Shown: positions 45,204 through 54,952, counted from the stretch's first letter. The stretch: 64,000 bases of DNA from an uncultured bacterium (GCA_903893315.1 CAITLU010000052.1:94627-158626); one strand, 5' to 3'. Translations and numbers: made by a program. The notes: a model not told the origin generated them from the letters alone.

Positions 45204-46393
45204 TACCCGCGTTTCCGGAGGCTGATCCACGACGTGAGGCCGAACATCAGAGGCTGTTCGGTGGCCGAGCGCCGAAACAGCCAAAGGCCGAGCCCGCCGA
45301 GCAGCAGGTTTGGTAACCACATCGACAGCGCTATCGGGACCACCTGCTGACGCGCCAAGGTAACGGCGCCGGTAAGCAGCAGATAGTAGATCAGCACTAC
45401 CAGGATGCTCACTACCATGCCGCGCGAACGCACACCGCGGCGGCCTGCGGCACCGAGCGGCACACCGATGAAGGGAAGCAGGAGGGCTGCTGCCGGCAGC
45501 ACGAACTTGCGATGAAGTTCTATGGTTTCCTCGATCGCCGACTCACCTCGGGCCAGTTTGGTGTCGCGCTCACCGACCAGGTCGGTCCATGTCATCGCGC
45601 CGGGTCCACCCATCTCGCGCAGGTCGACGCCGGTGTCTTCGGTCAGGTCGAGGTTGATCTCCATCGACGTGAAGTCGGTTTTGTCGTGGTACTTATCCGA
45701 GTCGTGGTAGGTCAATAAGCTTCCGTCGTGCAGTTCCAGATGGGCCGTGCGGGCGTCTTCGTTGGACTGGACGTGGCCTTCGGCGGCGAAAATCGTCTTG
45801 CGGCCGTACTCCTTGCGTTCTTCGGCGAGCATCACCGAACGCATGTCGCCGGACTTGGGGTCCAGTTGGTCGACGTAGAGGATGACTCCTCCGAACCAGT
45901 CGTTGAACACCCCGGGGCGCAGCGCGGCGGTAAGCCGCGTGCGCGCCATCTCGTAGGTGGTTATTTCGATACCGCGGTTGGCCCAGGGCCGTACCCATAT
46001 GCCGAGCACGAGACTGAGCGTCGCCACCGCAAAACCGAAAGCGAGCAGAGGACGCAGGAGGTTCATGAGACCGACGCCGGACGCGCGCAGCGCCACCAGT
46101 TCGCCATCCGAGCCGAGCCTCGCGAACGCGACCACGATGCCGAGAAGTGCCGCCATCGGGATCGCGGTTTCCAGGAACGAAGGGACTATGTAGCCCGACA
46201 GCCCGAGCACCAGGCGGCCCGGCACGCCGCGCGCGAACGCGAGGTCGACGAGTTCCACGACGCGCAGTACGAACAGGATCGAAACGGCGGAACCGATGCC
46301 GACCGCGAAGGCGTTGCGTACTTCACGCAGAACATAGCGCTGCAGCGTGCGTCCGGTGCGTCTTGCGGGCTGCGTCGGCTTGGCTTGGTTCAC
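45203..46393 (-). CDS. lptF: LPS transport permease LptF
   Basis: A 396-residue partner of LptG. The coupling-helix region GSDGELVALRASGVGLMNLLRPLL and the C-terminal helices (KFVLPAAALLLPFIGVPLG) are diagnostic, with six membrane helices in total. The frame is open far upstream through the DUF4833 gene, but GTG 46393 (NQAKPTQPARRTGRTLQRYVL) overlaps the DUF4833 stop by 4 bp and gives the right length. Confidence 0.9.
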   Translation of the reverse strand: MNQAKPTQPARRTGRTLQRYVLREVRNAFAVGIGSAVSILFVLRVVELVDLAFARGVPGRLVLGLSGYIVPSFLETAIPMAALLGIVVAFARLGSDGELVALRASGVGLMNLLRPLLAFGFAVATLSLVLGIWVRPWANRGIEITTYEMARTRLTAALRPGVFNDWFGGVILYVDQLDPKSGDMRSVMLAEERKEYGRKTIFAAEGHVQSNEDARTAHLELHDGSLLTYHDSDKYHDKTDFTSMEINLDLTEDTGVDLREMGGPGAMTWTDLVGERDTKLARGESAIEETIELHRKFVLPAAALLLPFIGVPLGAAGRRGVRSRGMVVSILVVLIYYLLLTGAVTLARQQVVPIALSMWLPNLLLGGLGLWLFRRSATEQPLMFGLTSWISLRKRG

Positions 46394-46953
46394 GGTTGGA
46401 CGTTGATCTTTTCGTAGGCGGCGTGGCCGTCGTTGGTGTGGCCGTAGAGCTCTATGTAGCGCACGTCGGGAAGGATGATGCCCTCGTCGGCGAACACGAA
46501 TACCTTGTCGAGGTAGGCCTCCTTGCCGTCGATGGTCACGAAGGTTTCGGTTTTGCAGCCGTCGGCTACCGGCGCGGCGCGGATAGTGAACAGACGCTCC
46601 GGCAAGGCTCTGAGCCGCAATTCGACGCGTCCGTCGCTGCGGACACGTTGGGTCTTGAAGCCGTAGGCGACTTGTTGCAGCAGGCTGAGCGGTCGCGTCG
46701 TGGTCGCACCGGGAACGTTGCCAAGACGCAGCCAGTAGTTGTAGGCCGGCTCGTCGCCGACGGGGCGGCACTCGGGGCTGGTGTTGACGCCGTAGTGCAC
46801 CTGGTTGCGGCTCTGGTTGCTGTCGATGTGGAAGGCCGAATCGGGCTTGCCTCCCGCCTGCGCCGCCCCGCCGCTCCACACCACCGCGGCCATGACGGCG
46901 ACCGCTAGCGTTCCCCTGCCGGCCGCTGCCGCGGCTGCGTTCCTTGCGTGCAT
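46390..46953 (-). CDS. DUF4833 secreted protein coupled to LptFG
   Basis: A 187-residue protein with a signal peptide (LAVAVMAAVVWSGGAAQA, cleavage near residue 33) and a DUF4833-type core (NQVHYGVNTSPECRPVGDEP, VAYGFKTQRV, VELRLRALPERLF, VFVFADEGIILPDVRYIELYG). It probably acts in the periplasm. No reaction is known. Its stop overlaps the lptF GTG (GTGA), so translation of the LPS permeases depends on this gene being made. Confidence 0.72.
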   Translation of the reverse strand: MHARNAAAAAAGRGTLAVAVMAAVVWSGGAAQAGGKPDSAFHIDSNQSRNQVHYGVNTSPECRPVGDEPAYNYWLRLGNVPGATTTRPLSLLQQVAYGFKTQRVRSDGRVELRLRALPERLFTIRAAPVADGCKTETFVTIDGKEAYLDKVFVFADEGIILPDVRYIELYGHTNDGHAAYEKINVQP

Positions 46954-46991
46954 GCCGCCACCCTACAGGACGAGGGCCGGGACTTCACACC

Positions 46992-47009
46992 GGCCGCCCC
47001 GCGGCGGCC
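46992..47009 (-). terminator. Hairpin directly after the nifJ-DHOD operon
   Basis: A perfect 7-bp stem (GGCCGCC/GGCGGCC) with a CCGC loop lies 5 bp after the stop codon of the DHOD-like gene, read on the minus strand. No U-run follows. Termination is inferred from position and stem strength. Confidence 0.5.
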
Positions 47010-47014
47010 AAGCG

Positions 47015-48019
47015 TCAGAGGTCGTGTTTCCAGGACAGCAGCGTCTTGACGTAGTTTGCCCTCTCGTAGGCGCGCGGGTCGGGACAGCGGTCCAGGCTCA
47101 TGTTGCCGCGCATCTGCTCGAAGGACTCGTACTCGTGGGCGACGAGCCAGTCGCGGAAGCCGTCCACCAGCGTGCGCAGGTGTCCGGGACCGTTGCGCAG
47201 CAGTGCCGACACGACCTGTATCGCGTTGGCTCCGCACATTCCCGCTTTCACGGCGTCCTCCACCGTGTGCACCCCACCGGTAACCGCCAGCGAGCAGCCC
47301 AGGCGTCCGGTCAGCGCCGCCACCCAGCGAAGGCGCGGCAGCAGTTCGACGGACGAGGAGAGCTTGAGCGAATGACGGATTTCGAGTTCTTCGATGTCGA
47401 TGTCGGGTTGGTAGAAGCGGTTGAACAGCACCAGGCCGTCCGCGCCGGCTTCGTCGAGCCTGGTTGCCAGATGGGCCGTCGACGTGAAGAACGACGATAG
47501 CTTGACCGCCACCGGGATCTTCAAGTTGGCTTTGATCTCGGTCAGCATGCCGACGATGTTGTCTTCGATCTGAGCTGCCGACGTGGCAGGGTCGGCCTTG
47601 ACGTCGTAGACGTTGAGTTCGATGGCATCGGCTCCGGCTTCCTCGATCAGCTTGGCATAGCGCAGCCAGCCGCCGCGGGTGGTGCCGTTGAGCGAAGCGA
47701 TCACCGGCACCGCGACGGCCAGGTGCACGCGCGAGACGAGTTCCAGGTACTCGTCGGGGCCGAAGCGGAAGCGCTCGTGAAGGGGGAAGTACGATTGCGC
47801 CTCGGCCGAAGATTCTCCGTGAATCTCCATGTGGTGAATGGTGCCGACTTCTTCCTGCGTGATCTGCTCTTCGAACAGCGAGTGCAGGACGACGGCTGCG
47901 GCACCGGCGTCTTCCATGCGACGCACCGCATCTGCGTCATCTACCAGCGGCGACGCTCCCGGAATTATCGGGTGGTCGAGTTTGAGACCGAGGTATGTGG
48001 TGGACAGATCGATGCTCAC
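47015..48019 (-). CDS. Dihydroorotate dehydrogenase-like protein
   Basis: A 334-residue FMN-binding barrel of the dihydroorotate dehydrogenase-like group. YLGLKLDHPIIPGASPLVDD is at the start, AVPVIASLNGTTRGGWLRYA in the middle, and the flavin-phosphate loop GGVHTVEDAVKAGMCGANAIQVVSAL near the end. Such proteins often sit next to nifJ. Here the start overlaps the nifJ stop by 4 bp. It may pass electrons rather than serve pyrimidine synthesis. Confidence 0.85.
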   Translation of the reverse strand: MSIDLSTTYLGLKLDHPIIPGASPLVDDADAVRRMEDAGAAAVVLHSLFEEQITQEEVGTIHHMEIHGESSAEAQSYFPLHERFRFGPDEYLELVSRVHLAVAVPVIASLNGTTRGGWLRYAKLIEEAGADAIELNVYDVKADPATSAAQIEDNIVGMLTEIKANLKIPVAVKLSSFFTSTAHLATRLDEAGADGLVLFNRFYQPDIDIEELEIRHSLKLSSSVELLPRLRWVAALTGRLGCSLAVTGGVHTVEDAVKAGMCGANAIQVVSALLRNGPGHLRTLVDGFRDWLVAHEYESFEQMRGNMSLDRCPDPRAYERANYVKTLLSWKHDL

Positions 48020-51000
48020 GCGTCTTCCCCCTCCGTGCGCGGCACGGTGATCCCCGCCAGTTGCTTGTACACGGCGAAGCGTTGCTTGGCCTCGTGTTCG
48101 GCGGCCTTTTGCAGTTCATGAAAGCGTACCGGATCGATCATCTCGGCCATGCGGAAGCGGGTCTCGCCCTTCATGTAGTCGCGCAGCGGGATCTTGGGTT
48201 CCGCAGAGTCGAGCGACAATGGAGGTTTACCCTCGGCAATGCGGCGCGGATCGTAGCGGTACAGAGGCCAGGTTCCGGAGCCCACCGCCAGTTTTTGCTG
48301 CTCGGCGCCCATTGAGAGATCGAAGCCGTGGGCTATGCAGTGGCTGTAGGCGATGATGATCGAAGGTCCGGGGTAGGATTCGGCTTCCAGGAAAGTGTCG
48401 AGCGTCTGGCTCGGTCTTGCTCCGAACGCGATACGGGCAACATAGACGTTGCCGTAGCTCATCGCTTCCATGCCGAGGTCTTTCTTGGCGCTGGACTTGC
48501 CCGACACCGCGAACTTTGCCGAGGCTCCGAGCGGCGTGGCCTTGGAGGCCTGTCCGCCGGTGTTCGAGTACACTTCGGTGTCGAGTACCAACACGTTGAT
48601 GTTGCGCCCGCTCGACAACACGTGATCGAGACCGCCGTAGCCGATGTCGTAGGCCCAACCGTCGCCGCCGACCAGCCACACGCTCTTGGGTACCAGGTAG
48701 TCGGCCAGCGTTCCCAGCAAAGCGGCTTCTTCGCCGCCGATCGTGACGAGTCGTTGGCGAAGAAGCTCGACGTCGGCGCGCAATATGTCGACTGCGGGGC
48801 TGTGGACCAGGGCCGGAGCGGACGGACCGTCACCGGGGCCGCTGACCGCAGGCGTGACGTTACTGAGCACGGCGTTGGCGGTGAGTATGCGACCGGCCAG
48901 TTCGTCGCCGATACGCGGCGCCAACTTTTCGAGCAGACGCCGCGCCTGGCGGGACTGCGCTTCCACTGCCAACCGCATTCCGAGGCCGAACTCGGCGTTG
49001 TCCTCGAACAACGAGTTCGACCAGGCCGGGCCGCGGCCGTCCGCTCCGGTGGTGTACGGCGTGGTCGGCAGGTTGCCGCCGAAGATCGACGAGCAGCCGG
49101 TGGCATTGGCGATCAGCAGGCGGTCGCCGAAGAGCTGTGTCAGCAGCTTGATGTAGGGAGTCTCTCCGCAACCGGCGCAGGCTCCCGAGTATTCGAACAA
49201 CGGTTCGAGATACTGCGAAGTGCGCACGTCGATCTTTTTCAGTACCTCGCGTTCGAGGTCGGGCAGGTCGAGGAAGAAATCGTAACTCTCGCGCTGGCGT
49301 TCTCGGATCGGCGCCAGCGGCGCCATGTCGATCGCCTTGTGGCGAGGGTTGGTCTTGTCCTTGGCCGGGCACACGACCACGCACAGGACGCAGCCGGTGC
49401 AGTCTTCCGGCGCCACGTGCAGCACGTAGGAGAGTCCGTCGAGTTCGCCGGCTCGGGCAGGCGCGCTCAGGAAACCTTCGGGCGCCGAGGTCAGAGCATC
49501 GGGCTTCACGGCCTTGACGCGGATCGCGGCGTGAGGACACACGAACGCGCACAGGTTGCACTGTATGCAGATCTTTTCGTCCCACACCGGGATGTCCTGC
49601 GCGACGGCGCGCTTTTCCCACTTGGTGGTTCCGAGTGGCCAGGTACCGTCGATCGGAAACGCGCTGACCGGAAGCGCGTCACCTTTGCCGGCCATCAGCA
49701 GCGCCGTCACTTTCTGCACGAAGTCGGGCGCCTGCTTCGGTACTACCGGCGGACGCCCGTGCTCGGCCGTGGCCTTCTTAGGCAGCGGCACTTCGTGCAG
49801 CTGCGCAAGCGCCAGATCGACGGCTGCGATGTTACGCCGCACGACTTCGGTCCCGCGCTTGCCGTAGGTGGCTTCGACGGTGCTCTTGATCTCGGCCAGG
49901 GCTTCGTCGGGCGGCAACAGCTTGGCCAGTGCGAAGAAGCAGGCCTGCATGATGGTGTTCATGCGCGGGCCGAGGCCGGCTTCGCGCGCCAGCTTGTAAG
50001 CGTCGATGGTGTAGAGGCGTACGCCCTTGGCGATGGCTTCTTCCTGCGCCTCGCGGGGCAGGGCGTCCCACACCTGGTCGGGCGGCAGCGGCGCGTTCAG
50101 CAGCACCACCGCTCCAGGCGCGGCAAGTCCCATCACATCGTGAAGTTCCAGCAGTCCGAAGCTGTGGCAGGCGACGAAGTGGGCCTGGGCCAGCAGGTAC
50201 GCCGAGCGGATCGGTTCGGAGCTGAAACGCAGGTGCGAGACCGTGATCGAGCCGGACTTCTTGGAGTCGTAGACGAAGTAGCCTTGCACGTAGCTGTCGG
50301 TGTGTTCGCCGACGATCTTGAGCGTGTTCTTGTTGGCGCCGACGGTGCCGTCGGCACCGAGTCCGAAGAACACCGCGCGATAGACGTCGTCGCGTTCGAT
50401 GTCGAGGTCGGGGTTCCAAGGCAGCGACGTGTTCGTGACGTCGTCGCGAATGCCGATGGTGAAGTGGTTCTTGGCCTTGGTGGCGTCGAGTTCGGCGAAC
50501 ACCGCGTGCACCATCGCGGGTGTGAACTCCTTGGAAGCAAGCCCGTAGCGCCCGCCGATGACACGCGGGCGCGCGGCAAACGGTGAAGTACCGTCCACTT
50601 CGGCTTCGGCCAGTGCGGTGATGACGTCCTGATACAGAGGCTCGCCGACGCCGCCCGGTTCCTTGGTGCGGTCCAGAACGGCGATCCCGCGGACGGTCGC
50701 AGGAATTGCCGCCAGGAAATGCTTGATCGAGAACGGACGGAAGAGCCTCACCTTGACGACGCCGATGCGTTCGCCGCGCGCCACCGCCTGGTCGACGGTC
50801 TCGTGCACCGTCTCGGCTCCCGAGCCCATGATGATGATGACGCGTTCGGCTTGCGGGTGTCCGACGTAATCGAAGAGGTTGAAGCTGCGGCCAGTACGCT
50901 CGGCGAAACGCTTCATCGCGTCTTCGACATGGCCGGCGCAGGCATCGTAGAAATTGTTGGCCGCTTCGCGAGCCTGGAAAAATGTGTCGGGGTTTTGCGC

Positions 51001-51660
51001 GGTGCCTCGTACCACCGGATGGTCGGGAGACAGCGAACGCGAGCGGTGAGCCGCGATCAGTTCGTCGTTGAGCATGAAGCGCAGATCGTCGTCATCGAGG
51101 ATCTGGATCTTGGCGACTTCGTGCGAAGTGCGGAACCCATCGAAGAAGTGCAGAAACGGGATTCGCGAAGACAGCGTCGCTGCGTGCGCGATCGCCGCCA
51201 TGTCGTGAGCTTCCTGAACCGAGTTCGAGGCCAGCATCGCGAGTCCGATCTGACGACAGGCCATGACGTCGGAGTGGTCTCCGAAAATCGACAACGCGTG
51301 CGTGGCCAGTGCACGTGCAGCCACGTGAACGCAGAACGGAGTCAGTTCGCCGGCGATCTTGTAGAGGTTGGGGATCATCAGGAGGAGGCCCTGCGAGGAC
51401 GTGAACGTCGTCGCCAACGCGCCCCCTTGCAGTGCCCCGTGGACGGCACCCGCCGCGCCGCCCTCCGACTGCATCTCCATGACGTCGGGGACCGCGCCCC
51501 AGAGGTTCTGGGCACCTTCGGAGGCCCAGGCGTCGGAGAGCTCGCCCATCGGCGAGGAAGGGGTGATCGGGTAGATCGCGATGACTTCGCTCGCGCGGTA
51601 CGCCACCGACGCGACGGCTTCATTGCCGTCGAGCGTCGCCAGCCCTGTCGTATTCTTCAT
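48016..51660 (-). CDS. nifJ: Pyruvate:ferredoxin (flavodoxin) oxidoreductase, single-chain
   Basis: A 1214-residue homodimeric enzyme that oxidises pyruvate to acetyl-CoA and CO2 and reduces ferredoxin or flavodoxin. The domain order is typical: pyruvate-binding domain I (YPITPSSPMGE), the CoA domain, two [4Fe-4S] ferredoxin motifs (CIQCNLCAFVCPHA and CTGCVLCVVVCPAKD), and the ThDP domain with GACAGCGETPYIKLL and the GDGWAYDIGYGGLDH metal loop. The third cluster uses Cys of CAGC and ATGCSSI. The length matches the usual 1170-1215. It is oxygen-sensitive in most organisms. Confidence 0.96.
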   Translation of the reverse strand: MKNTTGLATLDGNEAVASVAYRASEVIAIYPITPSSPMGELSDAWASEGAQNLWGAVPDVMEMQSEGGAAGAVHGALQGGALATTFTSSQGLLLMIPNLYKIAGELTPFCVHVAARALATHALSIFGDHSDVMACRQIGLAMLASNSVQEAHDMAAIAHAATLSSRIPFLHFFDGFRTSHEVAKIQILDDDDLRFMLNDELIAAHRSRSLSPDHPVVRGTAQNPDTFFQAREAANNFYDACAGHVEDAMKRFAERTGRSFNLFDYVGHPQAERVIIIMGSGAETVHETVDQAVARGERIGVVKVRLFRPFSIKHFLAAIPATVRGIAVLDRTKEPGGVGEPLYQDVITALAEAEVDGTSPFAARPRVIGGRYGLASKEFTPAMVHAVFAELDATKAKNHFTIGIRDDVTNTSLPWNPDLDIERDDVYRAVFFGLGADGTVGANKNTLKIVGEHTDSYVQGYFVYDSKKSGSITVSHLRFSSEPIRSAYLLAQAHFVACHSFGLLELHDVMGLAAPGAVVLLNAPLPPDQVWDALPREAQEEAIAKGVRLYTIDAYKLAREAGLGPRMNTIMQACFFALAKLLPPDEALAEIKSTVEATYGKRGTEVVRRNIAAVDLALAQLHEVPLPKKATAEHGRPPVVPKQAPDFVQKVTALLMAGKGDALPVSAFPIDGTWPLGTTKWEKRAVAQDIPVWDEKICIQCNLCAFVCPHAAIRVKAVKPDALTSAPEGFLSAPARAGELDGLSYVLHVAPEDCTGCVLCVVVCPAKDKTNPRHKAIDMAPLAPIRERQRESYDFFLDLPDLEREVLKKIDVRTSQYLEPLFEYSGACAGCGETPYIKLLTQLFGDRLLIANATGCSSIFGGNLPTTPYTTGADGRGPAWSNSLFEDNAEFGLGMRLAVEAQSRQARRLLEKLAPRIGDELAGRILTANAVLSNVTPAVSGPGDGPSAPALVHSPAVDILRADVELLRQRLVTIGGEEAALLGTLADYLVPKSVWLVGGDGWAYDIGYGGLDHVLSSGRNINVLVLDTEVYSNTGGQASKATPLGASAKFAVSGKSSAKKDLGMEAMSYGNVYVARIAFGARPSQTLDTFLEAESYPGPSIIIAYSHCIAHGFDLSMGAEQQKLAVGSGTWPLYRYDPRRIAEGKPPLSLDSAEPKIPLRDYMKGETRFRMAEMIDPVRFHELQKAAEHEAKQRFAVYKQLAGITVPRTEGEDA

Positions 51661-52028
51661 GTTTCTAGCCAGCCTCGTAGTTCGATCGAGATTTTCCCGG
51701 CGTCCATCAAGGGCACGGCACGCGCTGTGGATTCATTGTCAGGGCCCTTCCTAGCAAAAAGCAGGGAAGGTGCCACAGCTACGCTGAGTTTGGTCCGCTC
51801 AAGGCCTGCCGCGGCGCCCAGGTTTGTTCGTGCCGCGGCGCCCGCGCCTGCCGCGGCAGTTTTCGCGGTCGGGAACCGTTCGGGCCGCTCTTCCCACAAC
51901 TGACAACACGGAACCCCTTTTGGCACCATTGACCCCTGGCATGGATTTCGCTGATACCCCTCCGCCCAAGAGTTCCGCGTCTTTCTCGCGGGAACCCCGC
52001 GGCACCGAACTGTCCGAGGCGGAACGAT
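51661..52028. other. 368-bp divergent intergenic region between nifJ and hemerythrin
   Basis: No gene is visible. It should hold promoters for both directions. Rightward, TTGACC at 51929-51934 has a 17-bp gap to TGATAC (51952-51957), a poor -10. I see no FNR-like TTGAT-N4-ATCAA site. Confidence 0.4.
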
Positions 52029-52637
52029 ATGATGAAGCTGACCGACATCCTGCGTGCCGAGCACCAGATCATCGGAAACGCTCTTGGAGCGCTCGATGGC
52101 ATGGCGTCGGCCGCGCGGGCCGCAGCCCCGGTTCCTGCCGAGGACGTGCGGGACTTCGTTCGCTTCTGCCGCTCCTACATGGACGGCCTGCACCACGTAA
52201 AGGAAGAGGAATTGCTGTTCCCTGCGCTGATGGAGGCGGGTCTTCCGCGCGATACTGGTCCCATCGACTGCATGCTTCATGAGCACGGCCGGGGCCGGGA
52301 ATTGGTGCAGCGCCTCGATCAACTGGCGTCGGGGGTGGGTGCGGGTGACGCGGCGGCGCTCGACGCGTTCATCGGGACCGCGGCAACGCTCAGCGATCTG
52401 TTGCGGGCCCACATCCAGAAAGAGAATCAGGTGCTCTACGAGATGGCCGAGCAGGCACTTGGTGACGAGCGCAATCGGAGCCTGGCATCGGGTCTCGCCT
52501 TTGAACAGACCCGCGATCGGCGTGCGCGGGACGTGGCGTGCGCCGAGACGCTGATGCGCAAGTGGTCCAGCGAGTATTCTTCGGTGCCCCTTTCCGCGAT
52601 TCAGGCGGCAGCCCTCGCTATCGCTAGCGGCCGCTGA
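52029..52637 (+). CDS. Hemerythrin-domain protein
   Basis: A 202-residue four-helix bundle likely to bind a di-iron centre. Candidate ligands are His12 (AEHQ), the HHVKEEE motif around residues 57-63, LHEH near residues 83-86 and the late HIQKEN. Hemerythrins bind oxygen or sense oxygen or nitric oxide; the position divergent from oxygen-sensitive nifJ suggests a protective role (inference). Its 3' end overlaps the convergent rnhB by 14 bp. Confidence 0.86.
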   Translation: MMKLTDILRAEHQIIGNALGALDGMASAARAAAPVPAEDVRDFVRFCRSYMDGLHHVKEEELLFPALMEAGLPRDTGPIDCMLHEHGRGRELVQRLDQLASGVGAGDAAALDAFIGTAATLSDLLRAHIQKENQVLYEMAEQALGDERNRSLASGLAFEQTRDRRARDVACAETLMRKWSSEYSSVPLSAIQAAALAIASGR

Positions 52638-53409
52638 GCTCCCGCACCGCCGCGTAGGACATCCGGTGTACCGGACACGGGCCCAGACGCCGGATGGCGT
52701 CGCAATGGGCCTCGGTCCCATAGCCTTTGTGGCGTGAGAATCCGTATCCGGGGTACTTCCCGTCGAGTTCTTCCATCAAGCCGTCCCGGGTGGTTTTCGC
52801 GATGATCGAGGCAGCCGCGATCGAAGCGCTGCGGGTGTCGCCCTTTATGTAGGCGCTCTGATCGACCGTCAGTCCTGGAATGTGCCGCGCATCGACCAGT
52901 ACGTGGCAGGGGCGGCTGGCGAGGCCCTCCACCGCCCTGCGCATCGACAAGAGTCCGGCGTGGTAGACGTTGAGGCGATCTATGTCGTCAATCTCGGCGA
53001 TGCCCACCGAAACCGCCACGGCACCGGCCCGAATCTCGCCGGCGAGTCGCCGCCGGGTTTTTTCGTCTAGTTTTTTCGAATCGTCGATTCCGAGCGGGAT
53101 CGAACGGCGATCCAGGATGACCGCGGCGGCCACCACGGGGCCGGCCAACGGCCCGATCCCGGCTTCGTCGACGCCGGCGACGTGTTCAGCGCCGCGCTCC
53201 CATTGCTCGCGTTCGAGTTCGAGCAGGTCATTGAGGTGGGCGACGAGCCCGTCTTCGCGCTGGCGCCGCTTGCGCAGGCGTGCGAGCAGCACCGCCGCTC
53301 CGGTACGCGGATCCTGGGCCAGTCGCATGAGCAGCGCTTCATCGACGTCGCCGGCTTCGATGCGGGCGGCGATGCGGCGAAGGTTCGTGTCGGCGAGTTT
53401 CAGGTCCAA
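52624..53409 (-). CDS. rnhB: Ribonuclease HII
   Basis: Cuts the RNA strand of RNA-DNA hybrids and single ribonucleotides in DNA. The catalytic DE is in VAGVDEAGIGPLAGPV, with further acidic residues in DDSKKLDEK and VDARH, and SAAS-like ASIAAASIIAKTTRD is typical. The core is preceded by an N-terminal extension of about 75 residues, as in Bacillus RNase HII. TTG 53409 has GGAG 7 bp upstream and gives 261 residues; the longer frame has no good start. Confidence 0.9.
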   Translation of the reverse strand: MDLKLADTNLRRIAARIEAGDVDEALLMRLAQDPRTGAAVLLARLRKRRQREDGLVAHLNDLLELEREQWERGAEHVAGVDEAGIGPLAGPVVAAAVILDRRSIPLGIDDSKKLDEKTRRRLAGEIRAGAVAVSVGIAEIDDIDRLNVYHAGLLSMRRAVEGLASRPCHVLVDARHIPGLTVDQSAYIKGDTRSASIAAASIIAKTTRDGLMEELDGKYPGYGFSRHKGYGTEAHCDAIRRLGPCPVHRMSYAAVRELSGR

Positions 53410-53437
53410 GTCCAGGCTCCGGAGACGATCCTTGGTG

Positions 53438-54568
53438 TCATGGCTGGTTTTCGCAAGTTGACGACAAACAGGCGGCCGCGTTCTCGATCTCGGCAACCGT
53501 GACTTCACGAGCCTGGTCGGCGCTGAGTCCCGCGGCCAACGCGAAAGCGAGGGTCCTGCGGGCCTGGGCCAAGGTCTGTGACGGCTCTCTTCCGTCGAGC
53601 AGGCAACTGACGAAGTCTTCGCCGCCGAGACGGAACGAGGCCGCCCAGTCCGTTTCGAGATCGTGGAAGGCCCGGGTTTCGCCGTCGCGATAGAGGACGA
53701 GGGCAGGTTCGTCGAGAAGTTTGCCGGTGCAGCGGTTGACCCAAAGTATCCCCTCCGAGCCGTGCACTTCGATGCGATCGTCGCTGGCGTAGTAATTCGA
53801 GCGTATCCGCATGCCGACTGAGGTCATCGTTTCCCACGAGCCGTAGCGTACCGGCGTGTCGCCGGCGTACTTCCAGGAAATCAGCGACGGACCGTCGAGC
53901 CACGCTCCATCGCCGAGCCGGGTCCAGTGGATGAAGGCGTGAACCCTTTCTATCTCGCAGGGGAAAAAGAACTGGCCCATGTGGAAACAGTGGTAACCGT
54001 GGTCGAAGGTGAGCGCTCCGCCGCCGCAACGGCCGCGATCGACACGCCAGGCTTGCGATTGCATCGAGACGCTCCACCCATCGCTCGGTCTTCCCAGCGC
54101 GGTCTTGATGCGTACCGACAGCGGTGTGCCGATGGCGCCCGCTTCGATGAGTTCGCGAGCTTTGCGATGGGGCGGGTAGTGCGCGAAGTTTTCGAACACG
54201 CGCACCACCCGGCCGCACGCACGCGCCGCATCGGCGATCCGGTCGATTTCGGCGAGCGAGTGCGTCGGAGGTTTCTGCAGCGAGACGTGCTTGCCGGCGG
54301 CCAACGCGGCCACGGCTTGATCGGCGTGCAGGTCGTGTGGAGTCAGGATCTCGACCGCATCGACGCGCGGATCGGCGAGCAGGTCGTCGAGATTCGTGTA
54401 GGCCCGCTCGGCCTTCCACTCCACGCGGCGCCGCTCGGCCACTTCGCCGTCGATGTCGCAGGTCGCCACGATGCGTGAACTGGGGTGATCGAGATAACCG
54501 AGGCACTGCAGGTCGGCGATGCGACCGCATCCGACCATGCCGATTCCAATGGTGTTCGTCACTGACAT
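53438..54568 (-). CDS. Gfo/Idh/MocA-family oxidoreductase
   Basis: A 376-residue NAD(P)-dependent oxidoreductase of the sugar/inositol dehydrogenase superfamily. The N-terminal nucleotide fold is IGIGMVGCGRIADLQ. The signature region is GKHVSLQKPPTHSLAE, where the Lys of xKP (QKPP) is the usual catalytic residue. The C-terminal domain follows. The substrate is unknown. ATG 54568 is preceded by GGAGG; the longer frame adds 17 doubtful residues. It sits 28 bp upstream of rnhB on the same strand. Confidence 0.87.
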   Translation of the reverse strand: MSVTNTIGIGMVGCGRIADLQCLGYLDHPSSRIVATCDIDGEVAERRRVEWKAERAYTNLDDLLADPRVDAVEILTPHDLHADQAVAALAAGKHVSLQKPPTHSLAEIDRIADAARACGRVVRVFENFAHYPPHRKARELIEAGAIGTPLSVRIKTALGRPSDGWSVSMQSQAWRVDRGRCGGGALTFDHGYHCFHMGQFFFPCEIERVHAFIHWTRLGDGAWLDGPSLISWKYAGDTPVRYGSWETMTSVGMRIRSNYYASDDRIEVHGSEGILWVNRCTGKLLDEPALVLYRDGETRAFHDLETDWAASFRLGGEDFVSCLLDGREPSQTLAQARRTLAFALAAGLSADQAREVTVAEIENAAACLSSTCENQP

Positions 54569-54952
54569 CTCGTCCTCCGCTGCGGGCCGACTCGCGGCGC
54601 ACGACTTACTGTGCGGCACCAGTCAAAGCCACTGCCGCGTCGAGGTGGGGCTTGGCGTGTCCCGCGGCCGTGAAGTCCTGCGCGGTGAGAGGCTGTGATC
54701 CGCACGGTCGGCAACTGAATGTCCGGCTCTTTGCTCGGCCAGGTGATCCTGCTACCTGAGATGACCGCCGCAAGTCGCAGTCCAGACGCGAGGCTGGTGT
54801 TGTCGTGATGATCTTCCACCCGGCCAACTGTATTTTGTCGAAAGAACACTCAGGGCGCCGCACCGACCGACCAGTTGCAGGCGCGGCGTCGGTTGCACTG
54901 CCGATAGAGCCCGGGGCCATGGCCAATCGCGGCGTAATAAGTGGAGCGAAGC
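54569..54952. other. 384-bp divergent intergenic region
   Basis: It lies between the Gfo/Idh gene (leftward) and the phosphoglycerate mutase (rightward). No gene with a recognisable product is seen on either strand, and I find no convincing promoter. The base composition is slightly less GC-rich than the flanks. Confidence 0.4.

Noticed and set aside
46394..46879. Apparent 162-residue N-terminal extension of LptF
   Set aside because: It overlaps the DUF4833 gene on the same strand in another frame and is Arg-rich; GTG 46393 gives the normal LptF length.
48328..50586. A 752-codon open frame on the plus strand
   Set aside because: It is antisense to nifJ, which has unmistakable motifs.
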